A DNA stretch of 53,590 bases from a bacterium (GTDB lineage: Bacteria; BMS3Abin14). Each line of letters starts with the position of its first letter. Position 1 is the stretch's first letter. The stretch lies in contig JARGFV010000002.1 of assembly GCA_029210545.1 (NCBI GenBank), positions 1 to 53,590 on the forward strand, written 5' to 3'. Of the stretch, positions 1 to 8,186 are shown piece after piece. Position numbers and translations under genes: made by a program. The notes beneath the pieces are model-generated. The model had not been told where the DNA came from, did no database searches, and saw only the letters and a list, made by a program, of their open reading frames with translations.

Positions 1-77
1 TAAGGAAAGGGAAAACGACGCTTTTCCCTTTCCGTGGAGCGAAAAGTCCCGGATTGGACTTTTTGCGACTCTATCAA
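1..77 (+). repeat. Multi-hairpin element, copy A (right part, cut by window edge)
   Basis: Right half of the dispersed element also found at 21571, 42886, 49703 and 53534. It holds stem S4 (GGAAAGGGAAAA / TTTTCCCTTTCC, loop CGACGC), stem S5 (AAAAGTCC / GGACTTTT) and the right terminal inverted repeat ending CTCTATCAA. It is identical or nearly so to the same part of the copies at 21653 and 42968. The left half lies outside the window. It sits about 250 bp upstream of lptC. Confidence 0.85.
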
Positions 78-327
78 GAATGATCGAATAATTTCAATCT
101 CGACTGGACCGATCCGGACGGCCGATCGAGGGGCAACCTCGTCAGGAAGACGCTGGTAGACCCCGCAGGGGGGTCATCCAATATGCAGGCCCTTTACACC
201 TAACTTCCCCAGTGTCAGAGACCCTGGGGAAATTCAAAACCCAAAACCTGGAACTCCGGCCTTCGGCCGGCATGCAACTTCCACGCCATTTCTTTCTTTT
301 CACTCGAACGTGTGCTAGTCTTTCAGC
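78..327. other. Non-coding leader upstream of lptC with short hairpins
   Basis: No convincing gene. Several small inverted repeats are visible: a GACCCC / GGGGTC stem near 157-174, CCCCAG / CTGGGG near 209-231, and GGCC-TTC-GGCC near 261-272. An open frame on the - strand (142-639) mostly overlaps lptC antisense and has no family signature. No clear sigma-70 promoter was recognised. Confidence 0.5.
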
Positions 328-867
328 ATGCATTCCTGGTTTGCTGGCTGGATGAGAGGCGGCTTGTGCATCGGTTTTGCGCTGCTGGTTCCCGGGATGA
401 TGACCCTGTCCATTCCGGCTGCTACCGCCGCCGCCCCCGAAGTTGAGATGACCGGATTTACCATCCTTCAGGAGACCGACTCCGGCAGGTGGGAGATCGA
501 GTCCGCAAAGGCCCGGTATGATGGCGCCGGTGACGTCCTTCTGACAGGAGTTACGGCGACCCTGAAGAGCCCCCAGGGATCTGTCCTGGAGGTTGTCAGC
601 GACCGGGGCCGTTTCGAATCGGACCGGCTGCTTCTGCACCTGGAGGGCAACGTGGGGGTCACGAGCGCCCTGGGGGCGAGCTTCGAGGCGCCCCGTGTCC
701 GCTGGGACGGATCAGGTTCCGTTCTCGACGCCGACGGGGGAGTGAGGCTGACGAGGGGGCCGCTGCGGGTGACGGGCAGCTCCGTACGGTACGTGGTGAG
801 CACGGGTACGGCTTTCCTGGGCGGTGGAGTGAAGTCCGTGTGGAGCGAAGGGAGTCTCCGACATTGA
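328..867 (+). CDS. lptC: LPS export system protein LptC
   Basis: 179 aa. LptC is a bitopic inner-membrane protein of the Lpt bridge that receives LPS from LptB2FG and passes it to LptA. Visible here: one N-terminal hydrophobic segment (about residues 9-34) and a beta-rich remainder with the alternating pattern of the LptC/OstA jelly roll (MTGFTILQETDSGRWEIES, VLEVVSDRGRFES). Length is close to the E. coli protein (about 190 aa). Context is decisive: lptA and lptB follow immediately with overlapping ends. No strong ribosome site precedes the ATG at 328, and an in-frame ATG at 352 would leave a shorter anchor. The sequence itself is divergent, so the name leans on synteny. Confidence 0.8.
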   Translation: MHSWFAGWMRGGLCIGFALLVPGMMTLSIPAATAAAPEVEMTGFTILQETDSGRWEIESAKARYDGAGDVLLTGVTATLKSPQGSVLEVVSDRGRFESDRLLLHLEGNVGVTSALGASFEAPRVRWDGSGSVLDADGGVRLTRGPLRVTGSSVRYVVSTGTAFLGGGVKSVWSEGSLRH

Positions 868-1331
868 GGTACCTTAAAGTTTCCCGGTTGTTCTCAGCGT
901 TGTTCCTTTTATTGTTCCTGACGATCCCTGCCTGGTCCGCGAACGGTGGTGTGGAGGTCGCCTCCGACAACCTTCGCCTCGAGGAACGCTCCGGAATCGT
1001 CAATTTCGAGGGGAATGTCCATGTCCGCCTTACCGATGCGGCTCTCACCTGCGATCTCCTCACGGTCAGGACTTCAAAGGATGACCCCTCCACTGTCAGG
1101 GCGGGGGAAGCGTCCGGAAACGTTGTCCTCCAGAGGGGTGGCGATCGTGTCGAAGCAGGGAAAGCGGCCTTCGATCTTGAAAAAGGGACGGTGGAACTGA
1201 CCGGCAGCCCTCGTCTGGTCAGGACCGGTTCGACCATTACCGCCGGGAGGATCACCTATTCCCTGGAGGACGGGACGGCCAGCTTCGAGGGGCCTGTGAA
1301 TGCGGTCTTTACATCCCCGGGGGACCGGTGA
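840..1331 (+). CDS. lptA: LPS transport periplasmic protein LptA (OstA-like)
   Basis: 163 aa with a signal peptide (hydrophobic LFSALFLLLFLTIPAWSA) followed by an OstA/LptA beta-jelly-roll domain with repeating strands (VEVASDNLRLEERSG, VNFEGNVHVRL, GEASGNVVLQRGGDRVEAG, GTVELTGSPRLVRTG). LptA forms the periplasmic bridge for LPS between LptC and LptD. The start shown is GTG 840 with GGTGGAG ten bases upstream. TTG 864 is an equally good start: it has AAGGGAG nine bases upstream, overlaps the lptC stop as TTGA and gives a normal signal peptide. It overlaps lptB downstream as GTGA, indicating translational coupling. Confidence 0.9.
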   Translation: MERRESPTLRYLKVSRLFSALFLLLFLTIPAWSANGGVEVASDNLRLEERSGIVNFEGNVHVRLTDAALTCDLLTVRTSKDDPSTVRAGEASGNVVLQRGGDRVEAGKAAFDLEKGTVELTGSPRLVRTGSTITAGRITYSLEDGTASFEGPVNAVFTSPGDR

Positions 1332-2056
1332 GGATGAGCACTCTCAGCGCGAGGAACCTGACGAAATCGTACCGCGGACGGACAGTGGTCAAGGATGTTT
1401 CGATCACTCTCTCCCCGGGGGAGGTCGTGGGACTTCTGGGCCCCAACGGAGCCGGGAAGACCACGACCTTTTACATGATATCGGGCCTTGTGCAGCCAAG
1501 CGGCGGTGCCGTTTACCTCGATGATACGGCTATCACATCCTGGCCCATTCACCGCCGGGCCAGGGCCGGGATCGGTTACCTTCCCCAGGAGGCCTCCATC
1601 TTCCGGGGGATGACGGTGGACGACAACCTTCTCGCCGTGATGGAAGCGGTCCGGGTGCCGGGACCCGACCGGGAAGGCCGCCTGGCTGAACTCAAGGAAT
1701 CCATGGGGCTGACCCACCTGTCCAGGACCCTTGGAGGCTCCCTGTCGGGCGGTGAGCGCCGCCGGGCGGAGATCGCCAGGGCTCTCGTTCCCGAACCGTC
1801 GTTCCTGCTCCTTGATGAGCCGTTTGCGGGGATCGACCCCATCACCGTGATGGAGCTTCAAAAGCTTATCGGCGCTCTCAGGGAAGATGGGTTGGGTATC
1901 CTGATAACGGACCACAACGTCCGGGAGACACTGGGCACCACGGACCGGGCGTATATCCTGGCTTCCGGGGTCATCCTCGAGGAGGGTCCCCCTGAACAGA
2001 TCATCGGAAGCGAGAAGGTAAGGAAGACGTATCTGGGGGAGGAGTTCAAGTTGTAA
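1328..2056 (+). CDS. lptB: LPS export ABC transporter ATP-binding protein LptB
   Basis: 242 aa, normal for LptB. A complete ABC ATPase: Walker A GPNGAGKTT near residue 38, Q-loop region (YLPQEASIF), signature LSGGERRR, Walker B FLLLDEPFAGIDP and H-loop ITDHNVRE. The GERRR signature and the DHNV switch are typical of LptB. It powers LPS extraction with the permeases LptF and LptG, which are encoded at 12204-14446 on the other strand. Start GTG 1328 overlaps the lptA stop; ATG 1334 is an alternative. Confidence 0.96.
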   Translation: MRMSTLSARNLTKSYRGRTVVKDVSITLSPGEVVGLLGPNGAGKTTTFYMISGLVQPSGGAVYLDDTAITSWPIHRRARAGIGYLPQEASIFRGMTVDDNLLAVMEAVRVPGPDREGRLAELKESMGLTHLSRTLGGSLSGGERRRAEIARALVPEPSFLLLDEPFAGIDPITVMELQKLIGALREDGLGILITDHNVRETLGTTDRAYILASGVILEEGPPEQIIGSEKVRKTYLGEEFKL

Positions 2057-2060
2057 AAGC

Positions 2061-2137
2061 CGTGACTGGTAACTCGTGACTCGTGACTGGTTCAACTGGT
2101 TCAACCTCGAATCACGAATAACAAATCGCGAATTACG
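2061..2137. repeat. Heptad array lptB-rpoN (CGTGACT / AATCACG)
   Basis: Eleven consecutive 7-base words in one register: CGTGACT, GGTAACT, CGTGACT, CGTGACT, GGTTCAA, CTGGTTC, AACCTCG, AATCACG, AATAACA, AATCGCG, AATTACG. The first words and the last words are near reverse complements, so the array can fold on itself. It fills almost the whole 111-bp spacer, starting four bases after the lptB stop. Confidence 0.8.
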
Positions 2138-2167
2138 GATTTTTCAAACCGGACGGGAAGTGTGTGA

Positions 2168-3616
2168 GTGGACCTTAAGACTCAACTCCTGATGAAGCAG
2201 ACGCAGCAGCTGGTGATGACGCCCCAGCTGCAGCAGGCTATCCGTCTGCTCCAGCTGTCCCGGATGGAACTGGTTGAAATGGTTCAGCAGGAGATGCTGG
2301 AAAACCCTGTCCTCGATGAATATGCCCTCCCCGACAACGAGAACGAGGTCTCCATCGATCGCCCGGACGGTCCCGAAACACCTCCTGAGAACAGTTCGGA
2401 CAAGGAAAACGAGATAGATATCTCCTCCATTCCACAGGATGTCGCGGAATGGGAGTCGTACCTGGAGTCCAATCAGAGCCTGCCTTACCATGTGCGGGAA
2501 GAGCAGGAACGGCCCCCCATCGAGGCCATGATCACGCGCCCCGCCACTCTTCACGAGCACCTCCGCTGGCAGCTTCAGATGACCCGTCTGACCGAGCCTG
2601 AGGTCACCGCCGGGGAGGCCATCATAGGCCACCTGGACGACAACGGCTATCTGGTCAGCCCTATCGACGAGATCCTCGACCCCCTGGGCCCGGAAGTGGC
2701 TGAGGCGGGCGCGCGGGTCCTGTCGGTGATCCAGGAGTTCGACCCGGCGGGTGTTGGAGCGAAGGACCTGTCTGAGTGTCTCCTGATCCAGATCAGACAG
2801 GCAGGGTTGGAGGGGAGCCTCGTCGAAAAGATCATCCGTCAGCACCTCGACAACGTGGCCCGGGGTGATGTGGACAGGATCGTGCGTGAAACCGGTGAGC
2901 CCCGGTCGGACGTGCTGCAGGCTGTGGCGTTTCTCAAGGAACTCGAACCGAAACCCGGCCGGCCTTTCGGGGGCTCGGAATCGATCTACGTAACGCCGGA
3001 CGCCTACCTGTTCAAATTGGGCGGGGAGTGGACCATTACCCTCAACGATGACGGGATGCCGAAACTCCAGATCAACAGCTACTACAGGGAACTCATGAAA
3101 TTTGGAGCCAAGTTGAAGCCGGAGGAAAGGGAGTTCCTCCTCGAAAAGATCAGGTCCGCGTCGTGGCTTATCAAGAGTATCGACCAGAGGCAGCGGACCA
3201 TCTATCGTGTTACGAAGAGTATCCTGGAAAAGCAGCTGAATTTCTTCGAAAGAGGGATCCGGTATCTCAAGCCCATGGTGCTCAGGGATGTGGCCGATGA
3301 CATCGGTGTTCACGAATCAACGGTGAGCCGTGTCACGACCCAAAAATACCTCCACTGTCCCCAGGGTTTATTCGAGCTCAAGTTCTTCTTTAACCCGGGC
3401 ATCCAGACCCTCTCCGGGGAGATGCTCGCCTCCGAGAGTGTGCGGGCCAAGATCCGGGATGTCGTGTCCGTCGAGGACAACGGAAAACCTCTCAGCGACC
3501 AGGCCATCTCGGAGATGCTCAGGCTTGAAGGGATCGATATCGCACGCAGGACAGTGGCGAAATACAGGGAAGCAATGAATATCCTCCCGTCGTCCAGGAG
3601 GAAGAAACTGACGTGA
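2168..3616 (+). CDS. rpoN: RNA polymerase sigma-54 factor RpoN
   Basis: 482 aa, full length. Region I (residues 1-45) is glutamine- and leucine-rich (MKQTQQLVMTPQLQQAIRLL), followed by an acidic region II, the core-binding domain, a helix-turn-helix (DVADDIGVHESTVSR) and the diagnostic RpoN box ARRTVAKYRE at residues 459-468. Sigma-54 binds -24/-12 promoters and needs an AAA+ activator. Start is GTG 2168, chosen because region I begins at once (MDLKTQLLMKQ). The order lptB-rpoN-hpf-ptsN is widely conserved in Proteobacteria. No -24/-12 promoter was recognised in this window. Confidence 0.97.
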   Translation: MDLKTQLLMKQTQQLVMTPQLQQAIRLLQLSRMELVEMVQQEMLENPVLDEYALPDNENEVSIDRPDGPETPPENSSDKENEIDISSIPQDVAEWESYLESNQSLPYHVREEQERPPIEAMITRPATLHEHLRWQLQMTRLTEPEVTAGEAIIGHLDDNGYLVSPIDEILDPLGPEVAEAGARVLSVIQEFDPAGVGAKDLSECLLIQIRQAGLEGSLVEKIIRQHLDNVARGDVDRIVRETGEPRSDVLQAVAFLKELEPKPGRPFGGSESIYVTPDAYLFKLGGEWTITLNDDGMPKLQINSYYRELMKFGAKLKPEEREFLLEKIRSASWLIKSIDQRQRTIYRVTKSILEKQLNFFERGIRYLKPMVLRDVADDIGVHESTVSRVTTQKYLHCPQGLFELKFFFNPGIQTLSGEMLASESVRAKIRDVVSVEDNGKPLSDQAISEMLRLEGIDIARRTVAKYREAMNILPSSRRKKLT

Positions 3617-3709
3617 TCACGCTCATCAGCTGCCTGCCATGGGGGCAGGGTTGACTTTGATTTTTTTCTGTGTTTACGTCCATTTATTTCGGAGGGAGGT
3701 TCGATAACA

Positions 3710-4255
3710 ATGCAGATCGAGGTATCCTTCAAGCAGATGGAACAAAGCGAACCGTTGAGGGAATACATCACCGATAAGCTCGAGAAGGTCCTCAAAACCC
3801 TCTCGGAACCGATCAGCGCGCAATCAGTACTTCAGGTGGAAAAATACAGGCATATCGCGAAGGTCACCATCCACGCCAACGGTATCATCATCAAGGGCAA
3901 GGAAGAGACGAACGATATGTACAGCTCCATCGACCTCGTCCTCGACAAGCTGGACCGCCAGGTCAGAAAGTACAAGGAGAAGATCAGCCGCCACGGCGAC
4001 AGGGAGGCTGTCAGGGAGTACCGGGCGAGCCATTCCGTTATTCCCGAAGAGGTTGTTGACGCGGGAACCGCCGAGGTCATCAAACACAAGGAGATCATTC
4101 TCAAACCCATGACCGTCGATGAGGCCATCATGCAGATGGAACTCATGAACAAGAGCTTCCTGCTTTTCAACAACTCCAGGACGGGATTGTTGAGCGTGAT
4201 CTACATCCGGGACGACGGTCATTTCGGCATAATCCAGCCACAGGCAGAAGGGTAG
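3710..4255 (+). CDS. hpf: Ribosome hibernation promoting factor, long form
   Basis: 181 aa. N-terminal sigma-54 modulation / S30EA domain (residues 1-100, MQIEVSFKQMEQSEPLREYI) plus the C-terminal dimerisation domain (about 125-181, LKPMTVDEAIMQMELMNKSFLLF) that defines long HPF. It pairs 70S ribosomes into inactive 100S dimers in stationary phase. GGAGGGAGG lies 14-20 bases before the ATG. The spacer after rpoN has a weak CCTGCC / GGCAGG hairpin followed by T-rich sequence (about 3632-3667), possibly partial termination. Confidence 0.95.
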   Translation: MQIEVSFKQMEQSEPLREYITDKLEKVLKTLSEPISAQSVLQVEKYRHIAKVTIHANGIIIKGKEETNDMYSSIDLVLDKLDRQVRKYKEKISRHGDREAVREYRASHSVIPEEVVDAGTAEVIKHKEIILKPMTVDEAIMQMELMNKSFLLFNNSRTGLLSVIYIRDDGHFGIIQPQAEG

Positions 4256-4268
4256 AGTGGAATACCAT

Positions 4269-4730
4269 ATGAAGATAGTCGATTTTCTGACTTTCAGCGA
4301 TGTCATATCCGACCTGCGGGCCACCACGCGGGAAGGGGTCTTGCGGGAGATGGTCGATCACCTGAAGGAAGCCGGGAAGATAACAGACAGCAACAGGCTC
4401 GTGGAGATACTCCTCGATCGGGAGATGCTCGGAAACACCGGTATCGGTTATGGAGTTGCCATCCCCCACGGCCGTCTGGAGGGCCTCAAGGATATCCTCC
4501 TCGTTTTCGGAAAATCCGTCGACGGGATCGAGTTCGATGCCCACGACGGCCAACCGGTCAACCTGTTTTTCCTCCTTGTCGCACCCGAGGATTCGGCGGG
4601 CCTGCATTTGAAAGCCCTGGCAAGGATTTCGCGCATCGTCAAGAACCCTGAATGCCGCAAGGCCCTTCTGGAAAGCGGGGACAGCGAGTCCCTCTTCCAG
4701 GTTATCCAGGCTGAGGACGAGCGGCACTGA
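4269..4730 (+). CDS. ptsN: PTS IIA-like nitrogen regulatory protein PtsN
   Basis: 153 aa, one PTS EIIA type-2 (fructose/Ntr) domain. The phosphorylated histidine is H67 in GVAIPHG. EIIA-Ntr receives phosphate from an HPr-type carrier and controls transporters and regulators by contact rather than moving sugar. ATG 4269 was chosen because the family begins close to MKIVDFL and GGTAGAGTGG precedes it; GTG 4257 would add four residues. It lies between hpf and hprK, the usual place in this lineage. Confidence 0.92.
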   Translation: MKIVDFLTFSDVISDLRATTREGVLREMVDHLKEAGKITDSNRLVEILLDREMLGNTGIGYGVAIPHGRLEGLKDILLVFGKSVDGIEFDAHDGQPVNLFFLLVAPEDSAGLHLKALARISRIVKNPECRKALLESGDSESLFQVIQAEDERH

Positions 4731-4746
4731 TAGAAAAAAGGGTCGG

Positions 4747-5718
4747 ATGATCAGTATCCCAGTCCGCTGTCTATACGAACATACCATCGAAGATCTCGAA
4801 CTCGAGATCCTCGCCGGTGGAAGGGGAATGGACCGGGCTATCCGGATTCCCCGGATCCAGAAGCCGGGGCTTGCCCTTGCCGGGTTCCTTGACCAACTCC
4901 ACCGTGACAGGGTTCAGATCCTGGGGCAGACAGAGCTTTCCTACCTCGAGACTCTCGAAGGAGGGATCGCCGACCGGCGCCTTGAGGACCTGTGCAGTGC
5001 AGGGGTTTCCTGCGTCATCATCGCAAAAAAACTCAAGGCGCCCGATTCCCTGATAAGGCTTTGCGATCAGCACGGCGTCCCCCTTTTCCGCAGCCCTGAA
5101 GTCACCTCTCTCCTCATCCGCAGGGTTACCACCTATCTTGAGGACATTCTCGCGCCCGAGACCTCTGTCCACGGTTGCCTCGTGGACGTCTACGGCGTGG
5201 GGATCCTTCTCATCGGAAAGAGCGGGATCGGCAAGAGCGAATGCGCCCTGGGACTTGTAGAGCGCGGTCACAGGCTGGTGGGTGACGATGTGGTCGTCAT
5301 CAGGAGGAAGGTTCCGGGGACCCTTTTCGGCAGCGCCGCCGATCTCATCAAGTATCACATGGAGATCCGCGGGCTTGGGATCATCAACATCAAGGACCTT
5401 TTCGGCGTCAGTTCCATCCGTCAGAACAAGAAGATCGAACTGGTGGTCGAACTGGTGGAATGGCTCCAGGATCTGAAAGTCGAGCGTCTCGGCCTGGACG
5501 AACACACCTACTCCATCCTTGATGTGAATATCCCGTACCTGATGATCCCTGTGCGGCCGGCACGGGATCTGACCCTGATCATCGAGGTCGCTGCCCGAAA
5601 CCTTCTGCTTAAACGCATGGGGTATAATGCCGCCAGGGAGTTCGACAACACTCTTTACCAGAGGATGTCTGACCGGTCCCGAACCCTTGACAAGCCTGAC
5701 CTGGAATCGGTCGAGTGA
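4747..5718 (+). CDS. hprK: HPr kinase/phosphorylase
   Basis: 323 aa. N-terminal domain to about residue 130, then the catalytic domain with the conserved His in SVHG (142), P-loop GKSGIGKS (157-164), GDD (179-181) and the HprK signature EIRGLGIINIKDLFG (206-220). It phosphorylates HPr on Ser46 using ATP or PPi and reverses the reaction with phosphate. Its substrate HPr is encoded 3.2 kb downstream and retains Ser46. The end overlaps rapZ by four bases (GTGA). Confidence 0.97.
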   Translation: MISIPVRCLYEHTIEDLELEILAGGRGMDRAIRIPRIQKPGLALAGFLDQLHRDRVQILGQTELSYLETLEGGIADRRLEDLCSAGVSCVIIAKKLKAPDSLIRLCDQHGVPLFRSPEVTSLLIRRVTTYLEDILAPETSVHGCLVDVYGVGILLIGKSGIGKSECALGLVERGHRLVGDDVVVIRRKVPGTLFGSAADLIKYHMEIRGLGIINIKDLFGVSSIRQNKKIELVVELVEWLQDLKVERLGLDEHTYSILDVNIPYLMIPVRPARDLTLIIEVAARNLLLKRMGYNAAREFDNTLYQRMSDRSRTLDKPDLESVE

Positions 5719-6584
5719 ACAAAAAACGGTTTCTCATCATTTCCGGGTATTCCGGCTCGGGAAAAACCACCGTGCTTCGTACTCTCGAAGACATCGGGTA
5801 TTACACGGTGGACAACCTGCCGGTGGGTCTGCTGCCCTCCTTCGTCCACCTGGCGGGCACCGCGAACTTCTCCATCGGGCACGCTGCCATGGTCATGGAT
5901 ATCAGGGGGAAGGACTCGGTTGTCCGGTATCCCCAGGTGATCCGGTCCCTCAAGGACGCCGGATACGATATCTCGGTTGTTTTCCTCGAAGCGTCCATCG
6001 ACAGTTTGCAGAAACGTTTCAGCGAAACGAGGAGGGTCCATCCCCTGGACCCCTCCATGCCCCTGGGAGAGGCGCTGGAACAAGAGCGGGAGATACTCGA
6101 ACCCCTCAGACAACTGGCTGACGTTCATCTCGACACGACCGATTTCGGAATCCACGATCTTCGAAAACTTGTTCGCGACCGGTTCGGTACCTCCACAGAC
6201 AGGGAAAGGATGCTGCTCTCCTTCGTTTCCTTCGGGTACAAGAACGGGATTCCCAAGGAAGCGGACATGGTGATCGACGTCCGTTTCCTGGCTAACCCCT
6301 ATTTCGTGGAGAGGCTCAAGGATATGGATGGACGAGACCCTGAAGTGAGGGAATTCGTCGAAAGTGCCGAGGGAGCGGGTGAGTTCGTTGACCGTCTTCG
6401 CTCCTTTCTTGAATTTCTGCTGCCCCTTTACATCGCCGAGGGCAGGGGGTATCTCACCGTGGCTATCGGCTGCACGGGTGGGCGCCACCGGTCGGTGGCC
6501 ATCGTGGAAGGATTGTCAGGGTATTTCAGGGACCGGGGGCCGATCTGGGTCCAGGTCCGCCATCGCGATCTGCCGGAGGGTTGA
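5715..6584 (+). CDS. rapZ: RNase adapter / nucleotide-binding protein RapZ
   Basis: 289 aa, usual RapZ length. N-terminal P-loop GYSGSGKTT (residues 11-19) with DNLPVGL following, and the C-terminal RapZ domain motif IGCTGGRHRSVAIVE (about 251-265). In enterobacteria RapZ guides RNase E to the sRNA GlmZ; in other phyla only nucleotide binding and a link to cell-wall precursor supply are known, so the adapter role is not implied here. GTG start overlaps the hprK stop. The hprK-rapZ pair is conserved in Firmicutes and Deltaproteobacteria. Confidence 0.95.
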   Translation: MNKKRFLIISGYSGSGKTTVLRTLEDIGYYTVDNLPVGLLPSFVHLAGTANFSIGHAAMVMDIRGKDSVVRYPQVIRSLKDAGYDISVVFLEASIDSLQKRFSETRRVHPLDPSMPLGEALEQEREILEPLRQLADVHLDTTDFGIHDLRKLVRDRFGTSTDRERMLLSFVSFGYKNGIPKEADMVIDVRFLANPYFVERLKDMDGRDPEVREFVESAEGAGEFVDRLRSFLEFLLPLYIAEGRGYLTVAIGCTGGRHRSVAIVEGLSGYFRDRGPIWVQVRHRDLPEG

Positions 6585-6589
6585 GTGTT

Positions 6590-7000
6590 ATGGAGGAAGG
6601 TTTTGGCGTTGTCATCGTGACCCATGGAGACCTGGGAGACTCTCTTCTTGCCACCTGTCGCATGATCACCGGCGAAAGGCCGGGGATCTCCTCGGTGGCG
6701 GTACGTGCAGGGGATGAGGTCGAGGAGATCCAGACCCGGATCGCGGCTGCCATCGGGGAGGTGAGAGGGAACAAGGGCGTCATCCTTCTCGTGGACATGT
6801 TCGGAGGCACACCGTCCAACATCAGCCTTTCGTTCCTCGGTGAGAAGGATGTGGAGGTGGTGACGGGTGTCAACCTTCCCATGCTGACCAAGTTAAGGGG
6901 GCTTCCTCCCGAACTTACCCTGAGGGAGACAGCCGCCAGCCTCAGGGATTACGGGAGGGAACACATCAAGGTTGCCACGGAATATCTTGCCGGGGACTGA
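6590..7000 (+). CDS. PTS mannose-family EIIA component
   Basis: 136 aa, EIIA-Man type fold (VVIVTHGDLGDSLL), with the predicted phosphohistidine H12. The motif LLVDMFGGTPSN in the middle is typical of the family. It would take phosphate from HPr and pass it to the EIIB next door. ATG 6590 was chosen because GGAGGG ends nine bases upstream; TTG 6581, overlapping the rapZ stop, is an alternative. First of four contiguous mannose-type PTS subunits. The sugar is not identifiable from sequence. Confidence 0.93.
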   Translation: MEEGFGVVIVTHGDLGDSLLATCRMITGERPGISSVAVRAGDEVEEIQTRIAAAIGEVRGNKGVILLVDMFGGTPSNISLSFLGEKDVEVVTGVNLPMLTKLRGLPPELTLRETAASLRDYGREHIKVATEYLAGD

Positions 7001-7002
7001 TC

Positions 7003-7491
7003 ATGCCCATTGTTCTTGCCAGGGTCGATGACCGTCTCCTGCACGGCCAGATCGTGGAGAGTTGGGCGCCTCACGTGCGCGCCGACGCCATCGTCGTCGT
7101 CAGCGACACGGTGTGCGTCGACAAGGGCCGCTGCAGGCTCATGGAACTCATCGCTCCGGAAAATATTGAACTTTGCGTGATACCGGCCAGCGGACTCGGG
7201 GAGGTCCTGACACGCTTCCCCCGTGCCAATATCCTCCTGCTCTTCGCCGACCTTGAGGGGATCCTTGAAGTTCTCGAAACGGGTGTCGCGCTGGACCACG
7301 TCAACGTCGGGAACCTCCATCATCTCAGAGGTGGAATTGAGGTTACCCCTTCTGTGTTTCTGAACCGTAAGGACCTGGGAGCGGTGCGGTGTCTGGCGGA
7401 CAGGGGGATCGCAGTCGAGGCAAGGGAAGTGCCGGACGGACGGTCTTTCGATATCGTGGATTATCTCAATGAGAATGGGGAGGGATGTTGA
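7003..7491 (+). CDS. PTS mannose/fructose/sorbose-family EIIB component
   Basis: 162 aa, complete EIIB-Man domain beginning MPIVLARVDDRLLHGQ; H14 in LLHGQ is the phosphorylated residue. It transfers phosphate from EIIA to the sugar bound by the EIIC/EIID membrane pair. It starts two bases after the EIIA stop and ends overlapping the EIIC start. Confidence 0.94.
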   Translation: MPIVLARVDDRLLHGQIVESWAPHVRADAIVVVSDTVCVDKGRCRLMELIAPENIELCVIPASGLGEVLTRFPRANILLLFADLEGILEVLETGVALDHVNVGNLHHLRGGIEVTPSVFLNRKDLGAVRCLADRGIAVEAREVPDGRSFDIVDYLNENGEGC

Positions 7492-8186
7492 TGGGGATCG
7501 CGGGCAGCGTCGTACTTTCGGCTCTGCTGGCCGGCATCATCAGTATCGACCGCAGCGCTTTCGGCCAGTTCCAGATCTCGAGGCCGCTTGTGGCTGCGCC
7601 GATCATGGGTTTTGTTCTCGGGTGCCCCGCTGAAGGTGCCCTCATCGGTCTCGCCTACGAACTCCTGTTCCTCAGGTCCCTCCCTGTGGGCTCTTTCATC
7701 CCAGCCCACCCGCTGTTCCCATCCCTGGTGAGCGTTCTTCTCGTGGGGACCTACAGCGGTCCGGAATCCGGAACGGCTCTCATCGGACCTGCCATCCTCT
7801 TCGGTCTGCCCGCCACCGCTCTTGATCAGGCGGTCAACGTCCTGTGGCGCCGCAGTAACGAAGGGACCTTCTACCGGGCAGAGTCGTACGTCCGGTTGGG
7901 CAGGGAAAAACTTGCCGAGCGGGCCCATCTTTTCGCGCTGGCGCGGGCCGGTGTGTTTCACGCCGTCGCCTTCCTCCTGTCGGGCGGGATCATCGTGCCC
8001 CTCTTCGGGGCGGTCATGGGGGAGTTCAAGAACCTGGCCGGGCTGCTGGCGGTGGTGGCGGTGGTCCCTTTCCTGACAGGGCTTGCCGGACTTGCCGCCG
8101 ACAGGACGGATCGGCGGGGATGGCTGGGGTTCGCCTCGGGCCTGGCCGTGGGGATCGGTACCGGCGTCTGGAGGATGCTGGCATGA
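7491..8186 (+). CDS. PTS mannose-family EIIC permease component
   Basis: 231 aa, strongly hydrophobic with several membrane segments (VVLSALLAGIISI, LVAAPIMGFVLG, AVAFLLSGGIIVPLFG, LLAVVAVVPFLTGLAGL). The pattern SRPLVAAPIMGFVLGCPAEG matches EIIC of the mannose family. With EIID it forms the sugar channel. ATG 7491 overlaps the EIIB stop by one base and has GGGGAGGG six bases upstream; ATG 7485 is an alternative. It ends overlapping EIID as ATGA. Confidence 0.9.
   Translation: MGIAGSVVLSALLAGIISIDRSAFGQFQISRPLVAAPIMGFVLGCPAEGALIGLAYELLFLRSLPVGSFIPAHPLFPSLVSVLLVGTYSGPESGTALIGPAILFGLPATALDQAVNVLWRRSNEGTFYRAESYVRLGREKLAERAHLFALARAGVFHAVAFLLSGGIIVPLFGAVMGEFKNLAGLLAVVAVVPFLTGLAGLAADRTDRRGWLGFASGLAVGIGTGVWRMLA

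Noticed and set aside
2057-2167. Sigma-54 (-24/-12) promoters near rpoN, hpf and mdh
   Set aside because: No TGGCAC-N5-TTGC-like pair with correct spacing was found in these spacers.
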